Assembly (NCBI GenBank): GCA_030063045.1
Contig: JAQSEB010000082.1
Span: forward strand, 992,001 to 1,056,000
Origin: Pratylenchus scribneri
Lineage: Eukaryota > Nematoda > Chromadorea > Rhabditida > Pratylenchidae
Direction: 5' to 3'
Length of the DNA stretch: 64,000 bases
Position 1 is the first letter of the stretch. Each line of letters begins with the position of its first letter. Position numbers and translations under genes: made by a program. Below the pieces are notes generated by a model. The model worked only from the letters and a program-made list of their open reading frames with translations. It was not told the DNA's origin and searched no databases. Positions 23,427 to 34,721 of the stretch are shown here, piece by piece.

Positions 23427-26208
23427 ATGTCTATTGGCGGCTTCATCCCATCGTGCAATTCAACGGATCCTTGGCGTCCTCTGGGCAAATTCCTCGACCT
23501 CTACGTCCTTCCTGCAATTTGCCTCTCCGGCTTATTCCTCAACATTGCTTGCATTATTGTTTTTGTGCAAAGGTTGTCTTTAGTGTGAATTGGATTGAAA
23601 TAATTCAATTTTAACCAGAAAAACAGTCATCATTTATTTTTCCTCGACCATTTCCGCATTCCACGGTGCATCGCCGAGCAGGAAACTTTCACCCGAAACA
23701 TGTTCCGAGAGGACGGCCAGTCCGGAACGAGAAAAGGCCAATTGGAATGGAAATGGAAGGGACAGAAGCAGATTGTCATCAAGCGGAAATGGTCATTTGG
23801 AAAATGGCCAGAACCAAAGATGCAGAAGAAAGAATGGAAGGACTCAAACAACAAATTCATTGACGCCAATTTTGAGAACACAGCAAGCCAGACCGTAATT
23901 TTAATGAAAATTTTAAAGAAAATATTGAAAAATTGATCATAAACTCCGGAATTTATTGGATACTGGGCTGGTGAATTTAGGAAATTTCGGCTCTATCGAT
24001 TCGCCTGATCGATTTATTCTATAAAATTACAATTTTAAACCTAAAATAAAGCTTAGACAAAACTTATCAAAACCGGATTTGGTTTAGAAAACGGTTCAGT
24101 TTTTCAAAACAAATTCATATCGGTTTAAAATTAATTTCATTGAATTAATAAATTGAACCATATTAAAGTCGTATGAGTCTATTCTTTCTCCTGTACGGTA
24201 TATTGAAGCCGAACTAGCCCAGCATCTAGTAAATTCGGGAATTTTCCCATTTCCAAAAATATACTACTATCAAAATCACCTATTTTCGTACAAAGGCGTT
24301 CTCATCCATTGGTGCCAGTCCTAATTGTCCTCTGCTGTTGCGATTCTTTGCAGCTGCTTTTCTCCCTTTTGGTCCTCTATTTGCCGGCTTTACATGATCA
24401 TTTGGAAATGGACCCCATTGGAATTGTTGCCCAAATTGCTTATTTGGCCACGGGCGGATTGGCTGGCGGATTGTTGGCCGCAAATTGTGCTTCAATTTGG
24501 ACAATGTCCGTTTGCAAATTTGGGAATTGGAATTCACAAATGATTTAGAAGATATAAATTAGGATAGAAATCTACAAAAAATTAGTTTATATTTGCTGTT
24601 GTAGACTCTATTTTAGGGAGAGAAAATCATTGTTATTTTTATAGGCAGATTATGAGAAGAACACAGAACACATAGGTGAAGAATCCCATTGGGAAATGAC
24701 TGTCAATTAGTACAGTACTTTTTCCCTTGCATTTAATCAACGAGTGAAATGTGCCTAATAAGGTATTATTCACTTCAATTATTCCTCTCTTTTCTCTTGG
24801 TTTTGGTATCAAACAATGGAAATTCATCCGATAAATATTAGGAAAATATTTTCCTTTTCTCAGTTCCAGCATTTCCATTAAATATATGTATTTTTAGATG
24901 CTTCATTTCCCTGCAACGGCATCGTGCCATTGTTCGTCCATTGTCCACGATTTCGGCATCCAAATCGGCCAGTCATTTGCCACTTTTCCTCATTGCCATT
25001 TGTGCCCTTCTTTTCAATTTGCCGGTTTGGTTCGAATTTCGATGGTCCATTGCCCGAATACCAATTGCCGATGGTCAACAGTATCGTTCATTACTGATCC
25101 ATCAACGGTCGGCGCTGGCCCAGAATGAGGAATATCGTTTCATGGTTAGGCCCTGAACAATGCCCAAATTCCATTCATTTTCAGATGCACAAAGTGCTCT
25201 ATCCAGTTTGCGTTTATTTGGTTTGTTTTCAGTGAATAAAAAGTGCCAATTTGGGACAAGAATAAAAAGCCTAAAATGACCACAATTATTTAATGTTTTG
25301 GACCAAAAAACACTGAAAATGGCGAATAGAGTTATTGAAAATAGAGAAAAGATTATAACGGTTTAGAGTTTAGACCCCAAAACCCTGAAGGCTTCAGTTT
25401 AATTCATAGTTTTGAACTAAAACTGAAAGACGGTTAAAATTGCTTATTAATACATTTTAATTTTTGTATCAAATTATACAAATAATAAACTGAATGGCAG
25501 ATTCCCCTGTTGCTTATTTCCTTCCTGAATATTCGCATTCTGGCCTTCATCCATTCATCGGCGCGATTGCGGGAATTGACCGTCGGCGGCAGTGCCACAC
25601 ATCATCGACGGCGAATTGCCAAGGAGCGCCGATCGGTTTGGCTGCTAATTTCCATTGTGCTCCTCTTCTTCCTTTGTCATACCGGTTCGGAATTAGTGGG
25701 AAGTCAAAAGTGGGGGATAAAATTATGGAAAGAATGTACTTTAAAAAGGAATTAATTATGCCTAAAAGAATGGCAATTTGGAGCAATTTAATATTTTTTG
25801 ATCCCATTCATTTTTGAGGTGGCCTAATCATTCGTTTCGTCGATTTGCGCAAACATGGAAATGAACCGGTTAGTACAGAAATTATCCCATTCAAAATTCC
25901 TCCAAAATTTGCAGTGTTTTGTATTTGCCAAGGATTTTGTGAATTTCCTCTTCAATGTGAATTCATTTGCCAATCCAATGCTTTATTTTTTCTTCACCAA
26001 ACAATTTCGCGATTTACGGACAACTTGGGCCAGTGGCCTATTGCGGGCGAGCACAATAACAGCAGCAGCTGGTGGTGGTGGAGAATATACGGGAATTGAG
26101 AAAGGGAACGGTGGAATAACAATGCCATCATCGGTGAATAGAAATGGAGGAGGAATTTATCAAAAAATGTTGAGGAATGGGAAAGAAATTGTGAATAATG
26201 AAGACTAA
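23427..26208 (+). CDS. Rhodopsin-like (class A) GPCR, FMRFamide-peptide-receptor-like
   Basis: Seven-helix receptor at the plasma membrane; a ligand cannot be read from sequence. It starts MSIGGFIPSCNSTDPW, with an N-glycosylation site, after a TAAAG acceptor. All joints are in frame: TM1 (FVQR|RSHP, over intron 23573-24293), TM2 with CCCDSLQLLF, TM3 (SIWT|ICFISLQRHRAIVRPL), TM4, TM5 (YPVCVYL|IPLLLISFLNI), TM6 (SVWLLISIVLLFFLCHTG|G) and TM7 with NSFANPMLYFFF, which holds the NPxxY-type motif as NPMLY. The DRY position reads QRH, as in some nematode peptide receptors. The tail after TM7 is Gly-rich, ending IVNNED at 26208. Closest by eye to nematode FRPR/DMSR receptors; that subfamily call is inference. 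Confidence 0.82.
25315..25390. repeat. Dispersed TGGCGAAAA/ATAACGGTTTA repeat, copy 1
   Basis: It contains GAAAATGGCGAATAGAG, TATTGAAAATAGAGAAAAGA, TTATAACGGTTTAGAG and ACCCCAAAACCC in order. The same order recurs at about 45705, 58640 and 62450. It lies in a GPCR intron. Confidence 0.6.
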
Positions 26209-26735
26209 AAAATGATGCGCGAAAATTGTATCATTTTATAATATTGAAAAAATGAATAAAAATAAATAATTAATGAGTGCATTAAACTTTTTATTGATAC
26301 AATGAAATTTGGAGAATATATTTATGGGAAAATTGTGAGGTGAAAAAGTAATCACAGTGGAACAGCAAATTGTCAGCTTGAAATGGTGACCAGCATCGAT
26401 GATAATGCTAAAATGGCTATCAGCCAAATATTTGTCCATTTCATTATTCGCCTTTCGGCTCCACTCAATTTTGCTGTTTGCAAATCATCGTGAATGTTGC
26501 ATTCATCTAATTAAATGAATGAAAATAAGGGAAATTTCTCAATTAAAGCCGCGCTAATTAATAAATGCACCCTTTGGAAGGTATCCGAAAATTTGGAGCC
26601 CAGAGGTTATAATAATAGAGAATTAAGGATAAGGGGAATTGCGATAAATTAATTCATTCTTTTCACATTCTCATCGATCAAGGGGAATTCAACGAAATAC
26701 TAGGATGAGTGATATCACTGATTAAATCCCAAGGT

Positions 26736-27052
26736 TATTCTTATGAACATAGCTCAAAAAGTCATTAATGAATTTTGGAAAGAGATATGCCATTCGAAAG
26801 CATTAACTCTCTTCTAAAAAGTCGCTTTTATATTTGGGAAACATATTAAATTAATTTATAGAAAAAGCCGTTTTTCCTCACTCAATTAAGAAAATTCGGG
26901 TTCATTACGCTCAAAGGCATGTAACTTTTTTGAAAGTTGATTTTCAAAAAATTTAAAATGGCAAAATTAAAGAAGACACTTTTGGCTTTAAAATGTTATA
27001 TCGCCTTCCCAAATTGGCTATTGCCTCTTTGAGCTATGGGCTAAAAGATAAT
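26736..27052. mobile_element. Foldback element, copy D
   Basis: Palindrome: left arm ATAGCTCAAAAAGTCATTAA, ATATGCCATTCGAAAGCATT; centre AAGAAAATTCGGGTTCATTA; right arm GTTATATCGCCTTCCCAAAT, GCTATTGCCTCTTTGAGCTA. It is joined to copy E by a spacer whose sequence is the reverse complement of the A-B spacer. Confidence 0.8.
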
Positions 27053-27267
27053 CGCAACTTATACCAAATGAATTGATTGATGCCTGAAGGTCCATTTTTA
27101 GGAGCTGCGAAAAGGTTACTTTCCTTTTGTTATTACGGTAGGCGATGGCGCCCAAATGCACCCCACCCTTGTCACTCAAAGGCATCAATCAATTTACTCA
27201 AAGGCATCAATCAATTCATTTGGTAAAAGGAAATGACAAACGATACAGTCAGCTCAGCAGAATACAT

Positions 27268-27581
27268 CCATTTTTTTTATCTATAACTCAGTGGGGCAAT
27301 AACCAATCAGTGAAGGCTATATACCATTCGAAAGCCCTAATTCTCCTCTAAAAAGTGGCCATTTTATTTTAATTAAAAATTAAAAATGTTTTTAAAATAA
27401 ACGACTTTTCCTCACCCTATCAGAAAATTCGGATTCATTACATTCAAAGGCATGCAATTTTTATCAATGCTTGAATTCTTTAATTAAAAAAAGCCAAATT
27501 TGTAGAGGGCACTTTGGGCTTTGAAATGAAATATCATTTTTTCAGATTCAGTATTGCCTCGATGAGCTATAGTCAAAATAA
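27268..27581. mobile_element. Foldback element, copy E
   Basis: Palindrome: CTATAACTCAGTGGGGCAAT, GGCTATATACCATTCGAAAG, centre GAAAATTCGGATTCATTACA, inverse arm TATTGCCTCGATGAGCTATA. Together D, the spacer and E form a composite of about 845 bp, matching the A-B composite in inverted orientation. Confidence 0.8.
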
Positions 27582-27705
27582 TTGCCCGGGGATTCATTCG
27601 GCGGTACCCAATGTTCCCTTTGATAAAATTACCATTCGAGCAGCTGCAGACCCGCACAAGTTCTCTGCAATGAAATATTCAAACGCATTAAATTTGCCAA
27701 TAAAT

Positions 27706-29259
27706 TCATTCAAACTTTGTTGAGCCGCTGGCCGTGCCCAACTGTGGCCAAATTTGGTTAATGGGCAATTCCAAACAGGCCTGGGTCCGATGCAAAAACT
27801 GGAAGAATGGAGGCAGTTATTAGAGACAAAAATTAATGGAAAATAATTATTGTGAAATCTAAAAGAGATGATGAACCAAAATGGCCATTAATAAATATGA
27901 AAAAGCCTTCAATTCGCTGCCTTTTAATTTATTTGTTTTAGCTTAGATTTAGTCTTATTAGCTTCGGTTAATATATTGGAGTATTTTTTGCCAAAATGCA
28001 AAAGAATCGCCATTAATAAATAGATAAAAGCCTTAGTGCTTAATGGCTTTAGTTTGACATTATTAGGATGTGCCCATCAAGATAACAAAATGAGTTTGGA
28101 CTTGGACCTCAATTTCAGTGGGTACTCCTTCGGGTCCGGCCGAGGCAATGGCTAGCTCGAAAATGTCGCTGGCACAGCCGCGCACAAATGTGAATGGGCG
28201 ACGTTCGTTTTGTACACCTACAAACTCAAATTATTTCATTCCCCAAAATGATTTAATATAAATTAAGGTATTAATGAAGGAATATATGATCCAGGGATTT
28301 AACTAAAGCTAAAACATAGTTCAAGAGCCAAGACATAGATTTGCCTTACCGCCAAAGTATTGAGGCTCCAGCATGGAAATACAAGTAGAGTCGCATGGCA
28401 CCAATGCCGAACTGCTCATTGTGGCCAATTCCAACCGAGAATCACATAAACGATCAAAAATGACGGGGCGGCCGAAAAGGGCTGGGCTATTAGCGCGCAA
28501 AAAGATGGACTTGAATATTTTTTTTTTCGATTTGATTATTTCCAGCAGAGGAGGCGGACTAACCTCGTAATCTTCGGAGGCACAAGAAAAGCAACTGTAA
28601 ATTTAGGGGACAAAGTTTGGCTTGGAATATAATAGAAATGGTAATGAAAGGAATAGTCGGATTCGGGTGTAAACTGTAAATGGAAGGGGCATTGGATTTG
28701 GATTCATTGGGATTCCTTCCTTAAATTCCTTTGAAGGCAATCGGAATTGCTGGAAACAACCCAACTTTATAACTTCACAATTTCTAAACCAATTAAAAAA
28801 TTAATAAAATTTGATAGCCAAAAGTCTGATCTTTAATTTGATACCAAAAACATCAAATACAGTTCTTTATGAGTTATTATAAATGGCGAAAAGTTGGCCG
28901 GAACTAAATTTATTGGCCATACATTGTCCTGTTAATATAATTAATGGAAAAAAGTTAATTTTCGATAAAAAATTACCACTTTCTCCTCCATTTCAATTGG
29001 CCAATTTTCCTTATTGCTTCAATATTCATCCATATTTGCCCTCAATAAATGGGACCTAGCCTAGCCTTCAATTGTTCTATTCTAAGTTCTAACAAAGACT
29101 CGAAAATGTCGTTGGCCAATTTCATTGGATTTATGACCTGATGAATGGATATTCTGGCAAAGGAGATCCGATGATGAATTTTAGGGGCTGGAATATGATA
29201 AAAAGGAGGCAGCAATAGGCGGTCGGTAGCCGGAACAGAAAAAGCAAATCCATGCGCAT
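27706..29259 (-). CDS. Secreted cysteine-rich protein, nematode Ly6/ET-module-like
   Basis: Assembled from five exons (29138-29259, 28564-28594, 28350-28509, 28087-28217, 27706-27798) whose splice phases all match; total 537 nt, 178 residues. The start encodes a hydrophobic signal sequence (MRMDLLFLFRLPTAYCCLLF). Then come cysteines in a pattern of small extracellular domains: SCFSCASEDYE, RLCDSR, LVPCDSTCISM, FVRGCASDIF and a final QACLELP. CxxC near the start and FVRGC near the middle resemble nematode Ly6/uPAR-like or ET-module proteins. No GPI-type hydrophobic tail is visible before the stop. The role is unknown. The long first intron holds half of a second repeat family (28740-28920). 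Neighbouring genes are the GPCR (convergent) and a gene-poor region upstream. Confidence 0.72.
28740..28925. repeat. Dispersed TTTGATAGCCAAAAG repeat, copy 1
   Basis: Shares TTTGATAGCCAAAAGT, CTTTAATTTGATA, ATGAGTTATTATAAATGGCG and AAGTTGG with 60400-60500. It lies in the first intron of the Ly6-like gene. Confidence 0.6.
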
Positions 29260-31685
29260 TTCATTGGTGGCCCATTGTGGAGAATAGAAGAGAGGGAGGA
29301 ATTGGTTAATGGGTTGAATTTAATGGCAAATTTTATGGCTCTGAAACAGTAAATTTTTGATTTAAACTGATTTTGAGGAGCAAATATGGAATAAAATAGG
29401 CAAAGAAGCCTCAGAATTTGGCCTGGTTTGGGCCTCTCTGATTCACGGTGAGGGCCGTTTTGTAGCCGGGTGATTTTGAACCGAGGGTTACTCTTTCCTG
29501 CTGGGGTTCATAATTTGAGAGCCTAAATACCCGTAAATTCTTTAAAAGTGGCCCCGGGGCTATTAATTTTCAGAGAACTTCTAGAGGGGGCTAAAATAGA
29601 GAGGGGGTCGGTCAATAATAAAGAATTTACGGCAGTCCCAATAAGACCAATGGTTCCGAGCCCTAAACCATAAACCTTAATCTTATAGCCCTAAATCCTG
29701 AAGATGGCGCTACATTGGCGGCGTCAAAACGACCTCTGGTCCAAGTGATTCGTTTTTTGATTTATGGGCTTCCTATTATTTAATTTTAATAAGTAGAAAT
29801 CAATGTGAAAAAAAAAGAATTGGCAAACCAATATCGAATGAGGCGAAGCTAAATTTGCCCAAAAAAATGTGTAAAATGTAGGTAAAAATGAATGATTTGT
29901 GGAAAGAAATGAGGCAAAATTCGCGCCACCAAAAGCACCTGCCCCTTTCGTAAATGTCGATGGGAAAATAAAGAGAAAATGGGAGAAGGTCCACTAATTG
30001 AGTTATAGCTGGGAATGGCCAAAAGGGGATGGAATTTGTTTGGTGCGCGAAAGGGGGAAATGGGCGAGGGAAAGGCGCCGGTGGTTGGTGGATGAATTAG
30101 CTGGGAAAATGTGCCGAGAATGGAATTTTGAGTGAGGACATAAAGTGCTCCTTGGCCAATTATTGTAGAGGGGAGAAATGCACTGAAACTAAGAAGAAGG
30201 CGAGGATGGGGACGAAATGGATGCTTATTCGAAAGGAATTGAGGGAAAGTGCCAATAAACTTATGCGCCAAAAGGAGGGAGAATTGTGGGGGCGGAGGGT
30301 AACGAAATTCAATCCAATCCCCCTTTGGGGAATGAATTTTTGAAGGGGCCGCCGATGTGCATTTACCAATTAAGGAGGAAGTGGATTGAACAAATCCAAT
30401 TAATTCAATTCAAAAACAAAAAAAAAATTAGGGTAATATGGAAGAAATGGAAATTGGAAATGGAAGTGAGAATGGATTTAATCAATGCCTTCTCTGGGCA
30501 AATTCATTTAATTTCAGACAGGGATTGTCATAAATTTATTTGCAATACCGTATTTTCTATCAGAAACCCCGACGGAGTTTGTAAATTTCAGCAGAGACCT
30601 TCCAAGAGAGACTTCTAATAGAAATGAGTCTTCTATTAGAAAAATATGTTATTTATTGCTAGAAAGAACTAAAATTTGCCTTTTAAACTTTGATAAATTC
30701 TGCCATTTCTCGAGGCCACAAAAATTGGCCAAATAATGATTTTTGATGGAGAATCCTCACCCGTAAAATAAGTCCTAAATTCATATTGAAAAATGCTTCA
30801 ATTTAGACACAATGCAAAAAAATGGGGGAAGAATGGACATTCAGGACATTTTTGAGCGAATAAAATTGGTGGCGGATGAAAAGCCTTTGAAATAAACAGC
30901 AAATTCATTGAAGAAGGTGATGGGGCATTTAGGCGAATTTTGTGGTCCAAAATGCCGAGGAGGAGCAGCAGAAGAAAAAGAGGTCGATGAAGACAATGAA
31001 ATAGACCAAAGCCAAAAGCGGTTGGAAATTGAGCCGGAAGGAAGTTGGAAAAGTGGGAATTGGGTGCCAAATCCGGCGGTGGTTGGCGGCGGCTTTATGC
31101 CTGGTTGATTTTGAATTGGCCCCCAAATTGGGGGATGTTTTGGCCGAAAAATGGGCGCCAATCAGTGGTGGAAGAAGGCACACAAATGGGGAAGTTCCCA
31201 AAATATGGGGTGGGCATTGTCAATGAAAGAAGAAAGGAAAAATGCCGGCTTCTTGTCGATTCATGTTTAAGTGGAAGGGTGAAAAGCCTTTCTATAGGCT
31301 AAAAAACAAAAATATCCTTTACTCTTCTCAAAAAATGGAAATGCAAAGGCTAGGCTATCGCTGGAAGGGCATTTTGTCCATATGTTTATTTCCTCCATCG
31401 TCCAATTTGGTAATTGCCGTCTCCGCTTTATGACACCATCCATCCACGGCAAGAAAGACACGATTTCTGCACAAAAGAATTCCAAAGGAAGGAAAATAAA
31501 TTGGAAAACGAGTAAAAAAAGGATTACTTAAAGCTTTAAAATCGGGAAAATCACATTAACCAAGAACTGAAAGACATGCTGGTTTTTATACAATCATTAT
31601 TTTTAAAATCATCATTTTTTACATCAAAAGTAATAATTAAATTAATCCAAATTAAATTCATAGAGCAGAGCTGTCTTCAACTTGT
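29260..31685. other. Gene-poor region upstream of the Ly6-like gene
   Basis: About 2.4 kb without an exon I can support on either strand. It should contain the promoter of the Ly6-like gene. G/purine-rich stretches occur at 30000-30330 and 30900-31200. Palindromic TCTATTAGAAA/TTCTAATAGA segments at about 30545-30645 match similar ones at 18155-18225 and 19155-19220. Long frames here translate into low-complexity Pro/Phe- or Gly/Glu-rich sequence and are probably not genes. Confidence 0.4.
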
Positions 31686-32607
31686 ACGTGCCACTTATTT
31701 GTCTCCCAAAATCGACTTATTTTTGCACCAAATTTTTCCCTCTCCCAAAATCGACTTATTTTTGCACCAAATTTTCACCTCTCCCAAAATCGACTTGTTT
31801 TTGCACCAAATTGGGCGGAAATTTGAATTTTCACATTTACTTCCTCTTTTCTCTACTCAAATCTAATACGGAAAAGCTTAATTGTCCCTCAAAATGGGCT
31901 CGAGTCCTGTCTTAGGCTGTTTTTCTTCCGGCTTCGCGAGATTCCAATGCTCCGAGCCCCTAATCCTAAGCCCCTAGCCCCTAAATCCCATGCCGACCAT
32001 AACCCTAAGCCCCTAGCCCCTAAATCCCATGCCGACCATAACCCTAATCCCTAGCCCCTAACTAGACTTATCCGGCTTAATTCCCCTATATCCACCTAAA
32101 TCCCCCTATATCCGGCTAAATCCCGCGCACTTTCCGGGCCTCTATTATACTTCACCGACTTTCTAGTGGCCTTCCCAGCCATTTCCAATCCATTTCTATG
32201 CTTAATCCCCCTATATCCACCTAAATCCCCCTATATCCGGCTAAATCCCGCGCACTTTCCGGGCCTCTATTATACTTCACCGACTTTCTAGTGGCCTTCC
32301 CAGCCATTTCCAATCCATTTCTATGCTTAATCCCCCTATATCCACCTTAATCCCCCTATATCCACATTAATCCCCCTATATCCGGCATAATCCCGAGCAC
32401 CTCCTTTTTGACTTCCGCGTACCCCAGGAATGTCCCAAAATCGTTTTATATTATTTACAACGTGAAAAACAAATTCCCCCGATTTGGTGCAAAAACAAGT
32501 CGATTTTGGGAGAGGTGAAAATTTGGTGCAAAAATAAGTCGATTTTGGGAGAGGGAAAAATTTGGTGCAAAAATAAGTCGATTTTGGGAGACAAATAAGT
32601 TTTTCCG
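31686..32607. mobile_element. Non-autonomous foldback transposon with 9-bp flanking repeats
   Basis: About 920 bp, flanked by TCAACTTGT at 31677-31685 and 32608-32616. Each end carries about 125 bp of inverted repeat, built from three tandem units beginning CCCAAAATCGACTTATTTTT and ending GCACCAAATTT. The interior has two further tandem repeats: a CCCCTAGCCCCTAAATCCCA unit (31960-32060) and a ~120-bp unit (about 32080-32335, two copies) rich in CCCCTATATCC. No transposase is encoded. A 9-bp target duplication and long structured inverted ends suggest a Mutator-like (MULE) derivative; that class is inference. Confidence 0.82.
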
Positions 32608-33067
32608 TCAACTTGTTAATAGGATGTTTAGCTTACTGTAGTTTTAAGAGGTGGTTATTTTAATTTTTGAATTGTTTACCGGAATATTGTAGCCGAAAAA
32701 GAATTGGCGAAATGTATTTTCCGACGCCGACGTCAGAACTCAGAAGTCAGATCAGCACACATCAGAAGCAAACAGCAAGCAGAAAATCGACATTCGAATT
32801 CGAGGGAAAATATTTTTTTGCAGAAAAGAAATGCTTGTTTTGCAGAAAAAAAATATTTTTGACTTCTAATAAAAATCAGGCCCAATTCGTACAATAAATA
32901 CCATAAGAGATCGAATGAAACCGATTTAACCCCAAAATTTTCGGGTGGTTGGCTTGGATAATCGAATCAAATTTTATTTATTAATCATGTTATAATATTT
33001 TAGCGAATATCAAGACTTAAATTTGAAAATTCAACAACAAAACAAGTTCAAAAACATCCTAATAAAA
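32608..33067 (+). promoter_or_regulatory. Upstream region of zinc-knuckle/SUMO gene
   Basis: No gene supported. A less AT-rich patch at 32700-32800 (CCGACGCCGACGTCAGAACT, with AGAAGTCAGATCAGC) may be promoter or 5' UTR. Confidence 0.35.
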
Positions 33068-34265
33068 ATGCAACAAAGTAAGTTGGAAATAAATTCACAT
33101 TGAATTCAATTTGTTCTTAAGATTGCTACAATTGTGGCCAGCCTGGACATCAAGCGCGTGATTGCCAAATGGGCAACCGTATGTTTATAATAATCCTTTT
33201 TATTAAGTCATTTTTTAATTTAGGAAATTGTTACAACTGTGGCGAATATGGTCACTTCTCGCGTGAATGCCCCAGCCCACTCCGTAAATAATTTTTGATT
33301 ATGCGTTCCATTAAAATCAATTTTCAGTCTGCCGCCGATGCCACCAGCCAGGTCACGCTATTGTCGATTGCACAGAAGGCCGCGAAATCCAAAGTTAGTG
33401 GACTTAAAACACTAAAATCTTAATTTTTCAGTTTGCTATCGTTGCAACCAACCAGACCATATTGCTCGATTTTGCCCATTGGGAGGAGGAGGTGGTGGAG
33501 GCAGAGGTGTTGGAGGCGGAGGCGGTGGCCCAAATCGTATGTTTTTAACCTTTATATTCTTAGTAATTTGTTAATTTAGGAGCATGCCACAACTGTGGCG
33601 AACATGGTCATTTCTCGCGGCAATGCCCCAATCCACTCTGTAAATAATTTGATTATGCGTTCCATTAAAATCAAATTTTCAGTTTGCTACCGCTGCCGCC
33701 GACCGGGGCATGTTTCTCGCGATTGCAATGAACAAGGAGGCGGAGGTGATGAGGATGGGCAGCAACTGATGGAGGAGGAGGCGCAGCACCCGATGGAGGA
33801 GGCGGAATACATCAAACTCAAAGTGGTTGGCCAGGTTTGTATTTTTTTGGAATTTTCTTGAATAAATTGATTTTAATTCAGGATTCCAATGAAGTCCATT
33901 TCCGAATGAAATATGGGACCAGCATGGGCAAATTGAAGAAGGCATACGCAGAACGCGCTGGAGTCACGGTTTGTTTTTTCGGTTAAATTCTTAGGATGGG
34001 ACACGAAAATATTCTCATTAAAAAAACTGAGTTTGATTTTCAAAAATTAACTATAGAATTAAATAATCATTTTAGGTCGGTTCGCTACGCTTCCTGTTCG
34101 ATGGACGCCGAGTTAACGACGAGGACACTCCCAAAAGCTTGGAAATGGACGAAGACGATATCATTGAGGTATGTTAAATTTTCAATCAAGAGCACAATTA
34201 ACTAATCAATTCGTTCTCATCTTCAGGTCTACCAAGAACAGCTGGGTGGCAGCGACCAACTCTGA
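33068..34265 (+). CDS. Fusion protein: six CCHC zinc knuckles plus SUMO
   Basis: N-terminal half is CNBP/GIS2-like: six CX2CX4HX4C knuckles ([84 protein letters not shown]), with a Gly-rich linker after the fourth; such proteins bind single-stranded nucleic acid. After an acidic linker ([16 protein letters not shown]) comes a complete [53 protein letters not shown] and VYQEQLGG followed by SDQL and stop. The di-Gly is the processing/conjugation site; four residues would be removed. Knuckle 6 and the first SUMO strand are in one uninterrupted exon (33683-33834). Internal ATGs at 33769 and 33793 could start a free SUMO if a second transcript exists. About 240 residues in all. Confidence 0.88.
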
Positions 34266-34721
34266 TGAATGAAGGCAAAAGAAGAAGGATAAGAACTGCG
34301 ATGATTGGAACGTTGTTGTATTTAAATAGTATTTTGACTTCAAATAAAAATCACATTTGTTTGTTTTATTGTTTATTCTGATTTTTAATTTAATTCTTGA
34401 ATAAAATAATAATTTATTTTAAAAATTTAAATATTTGGTGTTCTGCTGATATTCACGAAAATTATCGATTTTTTTTGAATGAATGACGTTGGATTTTTTG
34501 TGATATGTGTGGAATTGCACTACCAAATTAAGAGATCAATGTCATATATTAATTTTGTTGGAAGTTGGAAGCTTGGAACTAAATGTTTAATCCAATTTTA
34601 AAATTTAAACCCAATCCTCTGCCCCCCACATTCGAATAATTAAATAAAATGAATTTTATAGCAGTAAATTTTGGATTAATAAATTGTGTGAAAAACGAAT
34701 TGCTTTTGAATTTGAGTTTTT
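34266..34721. other. Intergenic region between zinc-knuckle/SUMO and FET genes
   Basis: AT-rich, 456 bp. It contains the SUMO 3' UTR (AATAAA at about 34343) and the upstream region of the FET gene. No gene seen. Confidence 0.5.

Larger units (their letters stand above)
26209..27705. other. Intergenic region, convergent, holding foldback copies D and E
   Basis: Between the 3' ends of the GPCR and the Ly6-like gene. Most of it is the composite foldback element at 26736-27581. No gene is supported. Confidence 0.6.

Noticed and set aside
29849..30271. 140-codon minus-strand frame (MAHKFIGTFPQF...)
   Set aside because: Phe/Pro/Ser-rich translation without domain or splice context, in a G-rich region where long frames arise by composition.
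30798..31302. Several overlapping frames on both strands at 30.8-31.3 kb
   Set aside because: Mutually overlapping, composition-driven translations with no recognisable motif; no consistent exon chain found.
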